NCBI RefSeq assembly: GCF_018263925.1
Contig: NZ_JAEVHF010000018.1
Span: 39,271-103,270 of the forward strand
Reading direction: 5' to 3'
Source of the DNA: Kistimonas asteriae
Lineage (GTDB): Bacteria > Pseudomonadota > Gammaproteobacteria > Pseudomonadales > Endozoicomonadaceae
Length of the DNA stretch: 64,000 nucleotides
Shown here: one piece after another, positions 1 through 9,253 of the stretch
How the letters are laid out: each line of letters starts with the position of its first letter
Numbering within the stretch: position 1 is the stretch's first letter
Notes under the pieces: generated by a model
Told to the model about the DNA's origin: nothing
Database searches by the model: none
The model's input: the letters and a program-made list of their open reading frames with translations, nothing else
Made by a program: the position numbers and the translations under genes

Positions 1-1750
1 CAGGGTAGCGCCGAATCGGCGACGTAAAATGGGCATACGCAGGATAAGCCAGACCAAAATGGCCAATATTATCCGGACTGTAGACCGCCTGGCTCAATGA
101 GCGCAGCAGCATGGTCTGGATAATCAGAAAGTCGGGGCGATCCTTGATCCGTTCCAGCAGCTGTTGGTAGTCACTGGGTTCGGGCTGGGTTTTGCCTGGC
201 AGGAACAGCCCCAGCTCCCCCAGGAAACTGTAGAGGTTCTCCAGCTTTTCGCTGCTGGGCCCTTCGTGGATACGATAAAGCGCCGGCAGCGCATGTTTCT
301 CCAGGAATCTGGCCGTCGCCACGTTGGCGCAGAGCATACATTCCTCGATCAGCCGATGGGCATCATTACGCTCCGTCGGTACGATCTTCTCAATCTTGCG
401 ATCTTCACTGAAGACAATCCGCGTTTCCACCGTATCAAAATCGATGGCGCCACGTTCAACACGCCCGGCATGCAATACCTTGTAGAGCGTGTAAAGGGTA
501 TTCAGGTGAGATACCAGCTTCCCATAGGTTTTGGCAACCTGCAGCCCTTCAGGACTCTCCGGATGCTCCAACAGCGCGCTGACCTCGGTATAGGTCAACC
601 GGGCATGAGACTGAATCAACCCTTCATAAAACTGGTAGCCGCTGATTTTACCGCGGCCGCTGATGGTCATCTCACAGACCATGGCCAACCGATCCACCTT
701 TGGGTTCAGCGAGCAGAGGCCGTTGGATAACACCTCCGGCAGCATCGGAATGACATGCCCGGGAAAATAGACAGATGTCCCGCGATTATTCGCTTCATCA
801 TCCAGTGCGGTGCCAGGCTTCACATAATGGGAAACATCAGCAATCGCGACAAACAAACGCCAGCCACCACTGCGCTTTTTCTCGCAATAGACGGCATCAT
901 CAAAATCACGGGCATCCTCACCATCAATGGTGACAAACGGCAGCTCTCTCAGATCGACTCGATGCTTCTTGTCCCGGCTCGGTACATTGGGCGAAAAGCC
1001 GCTGACCTGCGCCTCAACGTCTTCCGGCCAGGTATGGGGAATATTGTGGCTGCGCACCGCAATTTCCACTTCCATGCCCGGCGCCATCTTGTCGCCAAGG
1101 ATTTCTTTGACGATACCTGTCGCCAGTGCACGCCTCGTGGGATACTCAATGATCTCCACAACCACATACTGGCCACGCAGTGGCAACAGTGGTCCCGGTT
1201 TGATCATTATCTCACTGGTCATACGACGATGATCAGGCTCTACGAACCCCGTGCCATCCCGTTCAAAATATTTTCCGACGACCTGGGTGACGCTGCGCTC
1301 AAGGATTTCAACGACCGCGCAGTAGCGTCGGCCACGGTTATCCACGTCCGTTTCCCGGACAACCACCCGGTCGCCGTCATAGAGTTCACCCATCTGGCGG
1401 GAAGTCAGGAACAAGTCATCGCCGTCCCCATCAGGCAGGACAAACCCAAACCCATCGCGATGCCCCTGCACCTTGCCGGTGATCAGGTCCATCTTGTTGA
1501 GCAGGCCGAACGCCCCCCTACGGGTCTGGATCAACTGACCATCCCGCGCCATGGCGATCAAACGACGTCGCAGGGCTTCGACCTGGTCGTCCTCTTCCAG
1601 CTCGAACTCACGGCAAAGGACGTCATGAGTTGCAGGCGCCCCCCGGTCATCCAGGTAGGACATAATCAAGGCGCGGCTGGGCACAGGGTTGTCATAACTC
1701 TGTTTTTCCTGCTTCGCGTTCGGGTCGGCGTCTCTCCACCATTCTGGCAT
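1..1750 (-). CDS. rnr: Ribonuclease R (3' part beyond window edge)
   Basis: Processive 3'-5' exoribonuclease of the RNase II/R family that degrades structured RNA and takes part in rRNA and tmRNA quality control in the cytoplasm. The visible 583 residues begin MPEWWRDADPN, then an N-terminal winged-helix region (about residues 20-80), cold-shock/OB segments with GKVQGHRDGFGFV, and the first part of the RNB catalytic domain. The metal-binding aspartates lie in DGEDARDFDDAV near residue 280, followed by VAIADVSHYV. The start at 1750 is preceded by AGGA. The C-terminal part of RNB and the S1 domain lie outside the window, so the gene is partial only because of the window edge. In E. coli rnr follows purA and nsrR; here purA is separated from it by a coiled-coil gene and no nsrR is present. 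Confidence 0.95.
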   Translation of the reverse strand, partial: MPEWWRDADPNAKQEKQSYDNPVPSRALIMSYLDDRGAPATHDVLCREFELEEDDQVEALRRRLIAMARDGQLIQTRRGAFGLLNKMDLITGKVQGHRDGFGFVLPDGDGDDLFLTSRQMGELYDGDRVVVRETDVDNRGRRYCAVVEILERSVTQVVGKYFERDGTGFVEPDHRRMTSEIMIKPGPLLPLRGQYVVVEIIEYPTRRALATGIVKEILGDKMAPGMEVEIAVRSHNIPHTWPEDVEAQVSGFSPNVPSRDKKHRVDLRELPFVTIDGEDARDFDDAVYCEKKRSGGWRLFVAIADVSHYVKPGTALDDEANNRGTSVYFPGHVIPMLPEVLSNGLCSLNPKVDRLAMVCEMTISGRGKISGYQFYEGLIQSHARLTYTEVSALLEHPESPEGLQVAKTYGKLVSHLNTLYTLYKVLHAGRVERGAIDFDTVETRIVFSEDRKIEKIVPTERNDAHRLIEECMLCANVATARFLEKHALPALYRIHEGPSSEKLENLYSFLGELGLFLPGKTQPEPSDYQQLLERIKDRPDFLIIQTMLLRSLSQAVYSPDNIGHFGLAYPAYAHFTSPIRRYP

Positions 1751-1938
1751 GGGTCATCCTGATCAAATCTGTTTGCCTGAAGCCCTGCCTGCATCAACGC
1801 TGATGCCATGGTCGGACTCACTGATAGCCTGCTGCATAGTATACGCAGCCCTCTCGTGACTAGCGATGACGGCTTATCGGTAATTTGCCGGTTTTTCCTG
1901 CTGCGTCTACCTTTCCTGCACCGGTTTAAGAAGCAAAA

Positions 1939-2412
1939 ATGGTATTGAAGGAATCATTCAATATGCCTGAAGAGAACCATACCAGCCTGTTTGACGAGCT
2001 AACACGAATAGGCATCAATGCAGATTTGGCGCGCAGAATGGATAAATCGCTGGATCCTGAGCATGTCGCCACGAAAAAGGATTTAATGGTCTTTCAGGAG
2101 ACTATGCTGCAAATGCAGTTTCGCAATGAAAAAACCATGTCAGATCTACGGGAAGATGTTCGATCGGTTGCTTCAGATGTCAGGGATCTCCGTTCAGAAG
2201 TGCATGGAGAGGTTGGCTCACTGAAAGCAGACATTAAAGAGGTGAGGGCTGAAATCAAGGAAGTAAGGGCGGAAATGAAAACAGATATCGCAGCCGTACG
2301 CACCGAGATGCATGGCTTAAGTCGGCAGTTCTGGATTACCTTCGGAGGTCTGATCACCACCATCCTCAGTGTATTTCTGGTGAACTGGTACTTTCACGCC
2401 CTGACAGGCTAA
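1939..2412 (+). CDS. Coiled-coil protein with C-terminal membrane anchor
   Basis: I do not recognise a specific function. The 157-residue product has an N-terminal soluble part, a long charged coiled coil (about residues 60-125) with near-repeats of EVRAEIKEVRAEMK, and one hydrophobic helix (about residues 130-150, FGGLITTILSVFLVNW) at the C-terminus. This layout resembles DUF1640/CCDC90-type and other small tail-anchored coiled-coil proteins. Two starts are possible: 1939 with AAGAAG upstream, or 1963 (MPEENH) with AAGGA about ten bases upstream. It is on the plus strand between the minus-strand rnr and purA, at the position that nsrR occupies in enterics. Its end faces purA across a shared hairpin. 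Confidence 0.7.
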   Translation: MVLKESFNMPEENHTSLFDELTRIGINADLARRMDKSLDPEHVATKKDLMVFQETMLQMQFRNEKTMSDLREDVRSVASDVRDLRSEVHGEVGSLKADIKEVRAEIKEVRAEMKTDIAAVRTEMHGLSRQFWITFGGLITTILSVFLVNWYFHALTG

Positions 2413-2429
2413 CCCCCAATTCCACAGAG

Positions 2430-2454
2430 GCCGACCCTGATATACAGGGTCGGC
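2430..2454. terminator. Hairpin between convergent genes
   Basis: A perfect 10-bp stem (GCCGACCCTG / CAGGGTCGGC) with a 5-base loop sits between the stop of the coiled-coil gene and the stop of purA. There is no T-run on either side, so it is a probable but not canonical bidirectional terminator. Confidence 0.55.
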
Positions 2455-2473
2455 ACATCACCTTAATCAGCGA

Positions 2474-3784
2474 TCAGGCGAAAGGGTGACGCAGGATAAT
2501 GGTCTCGTTACGGTCAGGGCCGGTAGAGATAATATCCACCGGCGCACCGGCAATCTCTTCTACCCGTTTGATATAAGCACGGGCGTTTTCCGGCAGTGCG
2601 TCCAGGCTCTTGGCACCAAAGGTAGACTCTGACCAGCCGGGCAACTCTTCGTAAACCGGTGTCAGGCTTTCATACTCTTCAATGTCGATCGGAGTGACAA
2701 TTTCTTCACCCTCGGCATTACGGTAAGCCGTACAAACCTTCACGGTTTCCAGACCGTCCAGCACGTCCAGCTTGGTCAGGCACAGGCCAGAAACACTGTT
2801 GATCTGAATAGCCTGGCGGAGGGCAACGGCATCCAGCCAACCACAGCGACGGGGACGACCGGTTGTCGCACCAAACTCGTGGCCTTTCTCCGCCAGATAA
2901 GCACCGGTTTCATTGTGCTGACCACCTTCATCCAGCAGTTCGGTCGGGAACGGGCCGGAGCCAACACGGGTGGTGTAAGCCTTGGTAATACCCAGCACGT
3001 AGTCCAGATACAGGGGACCCATACCACTACCGGTTGCAGTACCACCGGCGGTTGTGTTGGAAGAGGTCACGAAAGGATACGTACCGTGATCGATATCCAG
3101 CATGGAACCCTGGGCACCTTCGAACATGATGCTCTCACCCTGACGACGGTGGTCGTGCAGGCTGTCGCTGACGCGATCAATCATGGGTGCCAGCTCTTTA
3201 CCCATGGCCAGCGCTTCATCCAGCTGCTTCTGGAAATCAACGGGCTCGGCCTTGTAGTAGTGCTGCAGAACGAAGTTGTGATATTCCAGTACGGATTTCA
3301 GTTTCTCCGCGAAACGCTCCGGATGCAGAAGATCCCCCAGACGCAGGCCACGACGGGATACCTTGTCCTCGTAAGACGGGCCGATACCACGACCGGTGGT
3401 GCCAATTTTGTCCTTGCCCAGAGCCGCTTCACGCGCCTGGTCCAGTGCGACATGGTAGGAAAGGATCAGCGGGCAGGCCGGGCTCAGGCGCAAACGCTCA
3501 CGAACAGGCACACCTCGCTCTTCCAGCTCAGCCATCTCCTTGAGCAGGGCTTCCGGAGACAGTACAACACCATTGCCGATATAGCAGGTTACGTTGTCAC
3601 GCAGGATACCGGATGGAATGAGGTGAAGTACGGTCTTTTCGCCGTCAATAACCAGCGTGTGACCCGCATTATGGCCGCCCTGAAAACGCACGACAGCAGA
3701 TGCCTGATCAGTCAGCAGGTCAACAATCTTGCCCTTGCCTTCGTCGCCCCACTGGGTTCCCAGAATGACTACGTTCTTGCCCAT
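2474..3784 (-). CDS. purA: Adenylosuccinate synthetase
   Basis: Catalyses the GTP-dependent joining of IMP and aspartate to adenylosuccinate, the first committed step to AMP. The 436-residue product has the usual bacterial length. The N-terminal GTP/IMP loop reads TQWGDEGKGK (catalytic Asp14) and the second catalytic residue is His42 in GGHNAGHT. Further conserved segments are KIGTTGRGIGPSYEDK, FEGAQGSMLDIDHGTYPFVTS and TGRPRRCGWLDAVA. It is the last gene of the leftward hflKC-yjeT-hisZ-purA run, 89 bp after hisZ, a combination also known in pseudomonads. Confidence 0.98.
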   Translation of the reverse strand: MGKNVVILGTQWGDEGKGKIVDLLTDQASAVVRFQGGHNAGHTLVIDGEKTVLHLIPSGILRDNVTCYIGNGVVLSPEALLKEMAELEERGVPVRERLRLSPACPLILSYHVALDQAREAALGKDKIGTTGRGIGPSYEDKVSRRGLRLGDLLHPERFAEKLKSVLEYHNFVLQHYYKAEPVDFQKQLDEALAMGKELAPMIDRVSDSLHDHRRQGESIMFEGAQGSMLDIDHGTYPFVTSSNTTAGGTATGSGMGPLYLDYVLGITKAYTTRVGSGPFPTELLDEGGQHNETGAYLAEKGHEFGATTGRPRRCGWLDAVALRQAIQINSVSGLCLTKLDVLDGLETVKVCTAYRNAEGEEIVTPIDIEEYESLTPVYEELPGWSESTFGAKSLDALPENARAYIKRVEEIAGAPVDIISTGPDRNETIILRHPFA

Positions 3785-3873
3785 GATAAAGTCTCAGTAA
3801 AAAAAAAATGTCCGCCCGGAAAGACTATTGTCGTTTACCGGCGGCACCCACCCAGTTCCTTCTGACGTTGACG

Positions 3874-5049
3874 TCAGCCCACCGGTACCACCTGCCAGCT
3901 GCCATCTGTCAGTTTCAGTTCGCGATCACATCCGATATCCCGGGCAGACTCGGTTTGTCCAGGTAAACTGTAGATCACTTTTTGACCCTGTTCGCGCAGA
4001 TGTCTGACCACTGTTTTATCAGCATCAACGGGCGCCAGAATGCCACGTATAGCCTCTGGCTCACCATTACCCAAGCGCATCAGGGCTTTCAAATCAGTAC
4101 TGAAACCCGTGGCCGGGCGTGCCCGGCCAAAAACCTCACCAATGCCGTCATAACGTCCACCCTTGGCGATGGCCTGCCCTTCTTCGGGCAGGTAGGCGGA
4201 GAACACGACACCCGTATGGTAGTTATAGCCCCGGAGTTCAGAGAGGTCGAAATAGAGTTCAACCTGCGGATATCCCTCTGAAAGGTGATCCGCAATCGTC
4301 TCCAGGGTATCGATCGCCTCAATGACGGATGCAGGTGCATCAACCAGCATCGTCCTTGCGTCACCCAGAATCTCTCGCCCACCACTGAGGCGTGACAACT
4401 CCGTCAGCATACGCCCAATGGAGGGAGCAACAGCCCAATCGGCCAGATATTGCTGAATCTCCGGGTTCGCCTTGCGTTGCAGTGCGTCGAAAAGTTCTGC
4501 TTCCTGAATACTGTTCAGGCCAGCAGCGCTGGTCAGCTGCCTGAAAATATCCACATGACCAAGATCTACGTGTGGATTGTCGATACCGACAGCAGCCAAT
4601 GTTTCCAGCATGAGGCTGATCACCTCAATGTCGCTGGCGACACCAGCATGGCCGTACAGCTCCGCACCCACCTGAATCGGTGTTCGTGATGCAGCGAGCG
4701 AAGCCGGCCGGGTATGGAAGACACTGCCCGCATAACAAAGACGAGCAGGCGCGGTGCGATTCAGTGTATGTGCGTCCATCCGTGCAACCGCAGGGGTTGT
4801 ATCCGCACGCAATCCCATCATGCGACCGGTCAGCTGATCCGTTATCTTGAACGTCTGCAGCTCCAGATCATTGCCGGCTCCAGCCGAGAGCGATTCCAGA
4901 AATTCAATATGCGGCGGTATCACCAGTTCGTAGCCCCAGGAGGCATACAGATCCAGCAATGTCCTGCGCATGGTTTCCACCTGCCACGCCTGGGGCGGCA
5001 GCACTTCCTCAATACCGTCGGGTAGCAGCCAGCGGTCGGCTATTGTCAT
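3874..5049 (-). CDS. hisZ: ATP phosphoribosyltransferase regulatory subunit
   Basis: HisZ is a histidyl-tRNA-synthetase-like protein without aminoacylation activity. It forms a complex with the short form of HisG in the first step of histidine synthesis. The 391 residues contain the class II synthetase core: LPDGIEEVLPPQA at the N-terminus, motif 2-like region MGLRADTTPAVARM, and LRGYNYHTGVVFSAY plus AKGGRYDGIGEVFGRARPATGFS near residues 275-320. The C-terminal anticodon-binding domain of HisRS is missing, as is normal for HisZ. Its presence predicts a short HisG elsewhere in the genome. It ends 89 bp before purA and starts 25 bp after the yjeT stop. Confidence 0.95.
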   Translation of the reverse strand: MTIADRWLLPDGIEEVLPPQAWQVETMRRTLLDLYASWGYELVIPPHIEFLESLSAGAGNDLELQTFKITDQLTGRMMGLRADTTPAVARMDAHTLNRTAPARLCYAGSVFHTRPASLAASRTPIQVGAELYGHAGVASDIEVISLMLETLAAVGIDNPHVDLGHVDIFRQLTSAAGLNSIQEAELFDALQRKANPEIQQYLADWAVAPSIGRMLTELSRLSGGREILGDARTMLVDAPASVIEAIDTLETIADHLSEGYPQVELYFDLSELRGYNYHTGVVFSAYLPEEGQAIAKGGRYDGIGEVFGRARPATGFSTDLKALMRLGNGEPEAIRGILAPVDADKTVVRHLREQGQKVIYSLPGQTESARDIGCDRELKLTDGSWQVVPVG

Positions 5050-5074
5050 GATTCTGCTCTCGCTTGCTAACGGT

Positions 5075-5266
5075 TCAACGCACCAGATACAGCAGCAGCG
5101 TACCTGCCAGCATACTGATCAGACCACAGATTCTGAGGGTACGGTCATCCACCGTCGCCAGTTGCTCTACCAGACGACGCCAGCGCTGAGGATAAAGGAA
5201 GGGAAGGATACCCTCCAGCACCAACAGCAGGCAGAAGGCTACGATAAGTTCATGCCAGAAACTCAT
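5075..5266 (-). CDS. yjeT: YjeT-like DUF2065 small membrane protein
   Basis: A 63-residue inner-membrane protein of the DUF2065 family, with two hydrophobic helices (FWHELIVAFCLLLVLEGILPFLY and ICGLISMLAGTLLLYLV) separated by a basic segment. Function is unknown in the family. The start MSFWHE at 5266 is chosen because family members begin there; an upstream in-frame extension is rich in basic residues and overlaps a terminator hairpin. Position between hflC and hisZ-purA matches the conserved hflC-yjeT-purA order. Confidence 0.9.
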   Translation of the reverse strand: MSFWHELIVAFCLLLVLEGILPFLYPQRWRRLVEQLATVDDRTLRICGLISMLAGTLLLYLVR

Positions 5267-5302
5267 ACATCTCTCTGCAATCTGACCCGTACGACGCACA
5301 TG

Positions 5303-5326
5303 AAAAAACCGGGCTTTCCCCGGTTT
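5303..5326 (-). terminator. Intrinsic terminator upstream of yjeT
   Basis: An 8-bp stem (AAACCGGG / CCCGGTTT) with loop CTTTC is followed on the minus strand by six T. It lies 37 bp upstream of the yjeT start and is the second of two leftward terminators after hflC. Confidence 0.75.
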
Positions 5327-5361
5327 GCGCAATCATACCATCCGACTCGTGCGGGGTACAT

Positions 5362-5391
5362 AAAAACGCCCGGATGGTTCCGGGCGTTTTT
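5362..5391. terminator. Strong bidirectional terminator after hflC
   Basis: Twelve-bp stem (AAAAACGCCCGG / CCGGGCGTTTTT) with a short loop, beginning 14 bp past the hflC stop. T-runs are present on both strands. Confidence 0.9.
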
Positions 5392-5404
5392 ATCACAGAC
5401 AGGA

Positions 5405-6277
5405 TTATTGCTTACCTGACGCGCTATTCATGAACTGGAAGAACTCACTATCAGGCTCCAGCAGCAGGATGTCCGAGCTGCTGTCGAAGGTTTCGCGATA
5501 GGCTCTCAGGCTACGGTAGAACGAGTAGAACTCTGTATCCTCACCATAAGCCTTGGAGTAGATAGCGGCTGCCTTGGCATCACCTTCACCGCGAGTCTTT
5601 TGAGAATCACGGTAAGCCGCAGCGATGATAACCTGACGCTCACGATCCGCATTCGCGCGAATCGCCTTGGCCATCTCGCTACCCTTGGAGCGATACTCCT
5701 GGGCTTCCTTACGACGCTCAGATGACATCCGATCAAAGACCGAGTCGCTGACCTGAGGAGGCAGGTCAATCTTCTTGACCCGTACGTCCAGCACCTGCAT
5801 ACCCAGCCGCTCTACTGACCGGTTAAGGGTCTCAGTAATCTCGGTCATCAGCTCATCACGTTGACCGGATACGACCTCGTTCAATGTCAGAACACCAAAC
5901 TTCTCCCTCAAGCGTGAACCCGCACGCTGGGACAGCAGGGTATTGGCACGGAATGCATCGCCGGACGTGGACCGGTAAAACTCCTGCACATTTGCGATAC
6001 GCCACTTGATGTAGGCATCGACAATAACGGCTTTCTTCTCCTGAGTGAAGAAACGTTCCTGTGGCACATCCAGGGTCTGGATACGGCCATCGAACACACG
6101 CAGCTTGTCAATAAAAGGTATCTTGAAATGCAGCCCTGGCTTCACATCCGGCTTGACGATTTCACCAAAGCGCAGCAGTACCGCACGTTCACGCTCGGAC
6201 ACCACATACACACTGCTGATAACACCCAGTAATACGACACCGATCAGGATCAGGGCAGTCATGGCTTTAGAGTTCAT
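5405..6277 (-). CDS. hflC: HflC, FtsH protease modulator
   Basis: SPFH/prohibitin-family membrane protein that forms with HflK the large HflKC complex around the FtsH protease. The 290 residues begin with one transmembrane helix (about 5-25, MTALILIGVVLLGVISSVYV), followed by the SPFH domain (SERERAVLLRFGEIVKPDVKPG onward) and a coiled-coil-rich C-terminal third (RRKEAQEYRSKGSEMAKAIRA). Its ATG overlaps the hflK stop by four bases, so translation is coupled. Two terminators follow. Confidence 0.97.
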   Translation of the reverse strand: MNSKAMTALILIGVVLLGVISSVYVVSERERAVLLRFGEIVKPDVKPGLHFKIPFIDKLRVFDGRIQTLDVPQERFFTQEKKAVIVDAYIKWRIANVQEFYRSTSGDAFRANTLLSQRAGSRLREKFGVLTLNEVVSGQRDELMTEITETLNRSVERLGMQVLDVRVKKIDLPPQVSDSVFDRMSSERRKEAQEYRSKGSEMAKAIRANADRERQVIIAAAYRDSQKTRGEGDAKAAAIYSKAYGEDTEFYSFYRSLRAYRETFDSSSDILLLEPDSEFFQFMNSASGKQ

Positions 6278-7446
6278 CGTACACTCCTCCCTGTCCGGGC
6301 ATTGGATGCGCGACGGTTCAATTCAGCCGTGACACGATCCGCCAGCTCATCCAACTCCTGCGCTGTCAGCTCACCGGTGGCGCCGGTTGAGGAAGAACTC
6401 TTTTTCTGCTTCTCCATCAACTTATCCAGCGGCAGGTACATCATATTGTTACCACCTTTGACATCCACCAGCACCTTGCTGGTTGAGCCAAGAACATCCT
6501 GCATTGTGTCGAGATAGAGACGCTCACGGGTAACACCGGGCGCTTTCTTGTATTCCGCCAGCAGCTTTGTGAATCGTTCCGCCTCACCTTCTGAACGGGA
6601 AACCACCTCCTCACGGTAACCGTTAGCTTCCTCAAGGATACGCTGGGCATCACCTCGGGCTTCCGGCACGACCTGGTTGGCATAGGCCTCCGCTTCGTTC
6701 TTGGCGCGCTCCTCGTCCTCACGGGCACGGATGACGTCATCGAACGCTGCCTGCACCTGCTTGGGTGGATGCGCACTTTCCACGTTGACCTTACTGATAT
6801 ACAGACCGGTACCGTAGTTGTTCAGGTAAGTCTGCAGACGCTCCTTAACTTCATCACCGAGCACCTCACGGCCTTCTGTCAACACGGAGTGCATTTCAGA
6901 ACTACCAACCACATGGCGCAGCGCACTCTGAGTCGCCTCTTTCAAGGCTTTATCAGGGTTCGCAACATTCAGCACATAATCCTGCAGATTGGAAATGTTG
7001 TACTGGACCGATAACGCGACCTCGACGATATTCTCATCTTCAGTCAGCATTTCCTGGCTGACCGGGTACGAACGGTATTCGGTTACCACGTCCTGAAATT
7101 TGGTTTCAAATGGCGGAAAATACATATGCAGACCAGGGTCGACAGTCTCTACATATTTACCAAAGCGGAGGATAACCGCCCGCTCCTTTTCGTCCACCAC
7201 ATAAATTGCGTTGAACAGGTACGCCACAATCGCGATGACGACCGCGCCGACCACCAGGCCGCCACCGCCCCCACCACCGGAAGGACGCCTGCCTGAAGAA
7301 GGGCCACCCTTGCCACCAAAAATGCCGCTGAGTTTCTGTTGAAACTTGCGTAATGCCTCATCCAGATCCGGCGGACCCTGGTTACCACCACGGTTTCCAC
7401 CACCCCAGGGATCCTGTTTATTTCCACCCGGCTCGTTCCAGGCCAT
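6274..7446 (-). CDS. hflK: HflK, FtsH protease modulator
   Basis: Partner of HflC in the membrane-anchored SPFH complex that regulates FtsH. The 390-residue product starts MAWNEPGGNKQDPWGG, has the Gly-rich cytoplasmic N-terminus typical of HflK, an FGGKGGPSSGRRPSGGGG stretch, a transmembrane helix (about 75-95, LVVGAVVIAIVAYLFNAIYVV), then the SPFH domain and a helical C-terminus ending near TAELNRRASNARTG. The reading frame stays open upstream, but the family N-terminus fixes the start at 7446. Confidence 0.96.
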   Translation of the reverse strand: MAWNEPGGNKQDPWGGGNRGGNQGPPDLDEALRKFQQKLSGIFGGKGGPSSGRRPSGGGGGGGLVVGAVVIAIVAYLFNAIYVVDEKERAVILRFGKYVETVDPGLHMYFPPFETKFQDVVTEYRSYPVSQEMLTEDENIVEVALSVQYNISNLQDYVLNVANPDKALKEATQSALRHVVGSSEMHSVLTEGREVLGDEVKERLQTYLNNYGTGLYISKVNVESAHPPKQVQAAFDDVIRAREDEERAKNEAEAYANQVVPEARGDAQRILEEANGYREEVVSRSEGEAERFTKLLAEYKKAPGVTRERLYLDTMQDVLGSTSKVLVDVKGGNNMMYLPLDKLMEKQKKSSSSTGATGELTAQELDELADRVTAELNRRASNARTGRSVR

Positions 7447-7765
7447 AGAGTTCTCCGTCGTCAGAGTTGCACAACTACTGTCTGAGCATCCTGCAAGGAT
7501 ACAGGGAAAGAGCGGTGCCGCCACTACTATCGGATAAAGATCCGAAAGCCGGTACGGCATAACGGCAGTTGCCCCTGGCATCCGCAGCCTTGTGGCTACG
7601 TTCCTGATTGCCAATAACGCAGATTGTAGAGTTTCACGGATACCGGAAGCAACCATGCGCGGTCAGCGAGCACCAGAATAGCAGAAGACCAAGCATGAAT
7701 ACGTACTTACCGATAATGCATCACTATACCATTTTGTACCGTATTACCAATGCCATCAGACCGAA
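7447..7765. other. hflX-hflK intergenic region (319 bp)
   Basis: No gene is supported here. On the minus strand a possible sigma70 promoter for hflKC can be read: TTGGTA at 7745-7750 and TATAGT at 7723-7728 with a 16-bp spacer, leaving a leader of about 270 bases before hflK. This is weaker evidence than for a coding feature. The separation suggests that hflKC is not simply co-transcribed with hflX. Confidence 0.35.
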
Positions 7766-9061
7766 TTAATCCTGTTCAAGGACATAAGCAGAGGCATCCA
7801 TCCCTTCCTGGTTGAGCAACCGAACCAGCTCATCACGGGGCATGCGTATTTCCAACAAAGGTTGTCCGTTGTCATCATACGCTTCGGACTGGACCACGCC
7901 CATGCCATACAGGCGCGCACGTAACCGCCCATTGCCAAAGCCCAGTGGCACGCATTCATGAACAATGTCTCCGGCCAGCAGCTCGGCGACAGCCTGATGC
8001 ACCAGCTCCAATCCCTGCCCATTCATCGCAGAGACCCAGACCCGACGCGGGCGACCGTGTTCATCCCGGTCAATGTGAGGTTCAACACCCGGCATCAGGT
8101 CGATCTTGTTATAGACATCCAGACGCGGCAGCTCATGGGCATCAATCTCTTCCAGCACCAAGGCCACTTGGTCAATGTTCTCCTGTCGCTCTGGATCATG
8201 ACTGTCGATCACGTGCAACAGCAGATCAGCACCCGCCGACTCTTCCAGCGTTGCCCGAAAAGCCTGTACCAGCTTATGCGGCAAATGACGTATAAATCCC
8301 ACCGTATCGGCCAGGATAACAGAACCAAAATCCACCATCTGAATCTTGCGCAGCGTCGGATCAAGGGTTGCAAACAGTTGATCGGCAGCATAGACATCCG
8401 ATTCGGTCAGCACATTAAACAGTGTCGACTTGCCCGCATTGGTATAACCCACCAACGACACTAACGGTATCTCAGCCCGTTTACGGGAACGCCGGCTCTG
8501 ATCACGCTGGCTGCGTACCTTATCCAGGCGCCGATGAATGGATTTGATGCGTACCCGCAACAACCGCCGATCCGTTTCCAGCTGGGTTTCCCCAGGACCG
8601 CGCAGACCGATCCCCCCTTTCTGGCGTTCCAGGTGGGTCCAGCCACGCACCAGCCGGGTACTCATGTGTTCCAGCTGCGCCAGCTCGACCTGCAACTTAC
8701 CTTCATGGGTGCGGGCACGCTGAGCAAAGATATCGAGAATAAGACCGGTTCGGTCAACCACGCGGCATTTCAGTTCACGCTCCAGGTTACGTTCCTGGCT
8801 GGGACTCAGTGCGTGGTTAAACAAAACCACTTCCGCCCCGGTTGCAAGCACATGCTGACGGATCTCTTCCAGTTTACCGATACCGACAAAATAGCGGGGG
8901 CTGATGTTACCACCCGGTACCGTTAAAAATGCAGCTTCTTCAACACCGGAGGAACGCACCAGTTCACGAAATTCGGAAGGATCTTCCCTGTCCTGTTCGT
9001 TATAGCATTCAGGGTGCACCAAGACCGCTTTTTCACCACCTTCATGGCGCTCAAAAAACAA
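7766..9061 (-). CDS. hflX: GTPase HflX
   Basis: Ribosome-associated GTPase that splits stalled or heat-damaged ribosomes. The 431 residues have the HflX N-terminal domain (ALSPSQERNLERELKCRVVDRTGLILDIFAQRA, in the family style), a linker helix region with RLVRGWTHLERQKGGIGLRGPGETQLE, and a G domain: G1 GYTNAGKST near residue 205, G3 DTVGFIRHLP, G4 NKID. The start is TTG at 9061, supported by an AGGAG seven bases upstream and by family alignment (MFxRxxxGEKAVLVH). It follows hfq after a strong terminator. Confidence 0.96.
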   Translation of the reverse strand: MFFERHEGGEKAVLVHPECYNEQDREDPSEFRELVRSSGVEEAAFLTVPGGNISPRYFVGIGKLEEIRQHVLATGAEVVLFNHALSPSQERNLERELKCRVVDRTGLILDIFAQRARTHEGKLQVELAQLEHMSTRLVRGWTHLERQKGGIGLRGPGETQLETDRRLLRVRIKSIHRRLDKVRSQRDQSRRSRKRAEIPLVSLVGYTNAGKSTLFNVLTESDVYAADQLFATLDPTLRKIQMVDFGSVILADTVGFIRHLPHKLVQAFRATLEESAGADLLLHVIDSHDPERQENIDQVALVLEEIDAHELPRLDVYNKIDLMPGVEPHIDRDEHGRPRRVWVSAMNGQGLELVHQAVAELLAGDIVHECVPLGFGNGRLRARLYGMGVVQSEAYDDNGQPLLEIRMPRDELVRLLNQEGMDASAYVLEQD

Positions 9062-9128
9062 ACTACAGCTCCTGATTAATCAATGGATAGGCGCAATATG
9101 CACGTATCAGCCGGTACTCGGCAACAAC

Positions 9129-9167
9129 AAAAAACCGGATACCGTTAGAAACGGTATCCGGTTTTTT
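9129..9167. terminator. Strong bidirectional terminator between hfq and hflX
   Basis: An 18-bp perfect inverted repeat (AAAAAACCGGATACCGTT and its complement) with a 3-base loop and T6 on both strands. It should end the hfq transcript about 90 bp past the stop codon. HflX expression must then come from read-through or its own promoter. Confidence 0.92.
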
Positions 9168-9253
9168 GCAAATCCTGTTAGGAGAGGTACGGAACTCGCC
9201 CGGGCGATTGCTCGTAAACAGCTCGAGATTCAGAGAGCACCAGACCTCAGGAT

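Noticed and set aside
755..1762. Long open frame on the plus strand opposite rnr
   Set aside because: It is antisense to the well-supported RNase R gene, has no family features and no suitable ribosome binding site.
2879..3865. Long open frame antisense to purA
   Set aside because: purA on the minus strand is complete and clear; the antisense frame arises from its codon bias.
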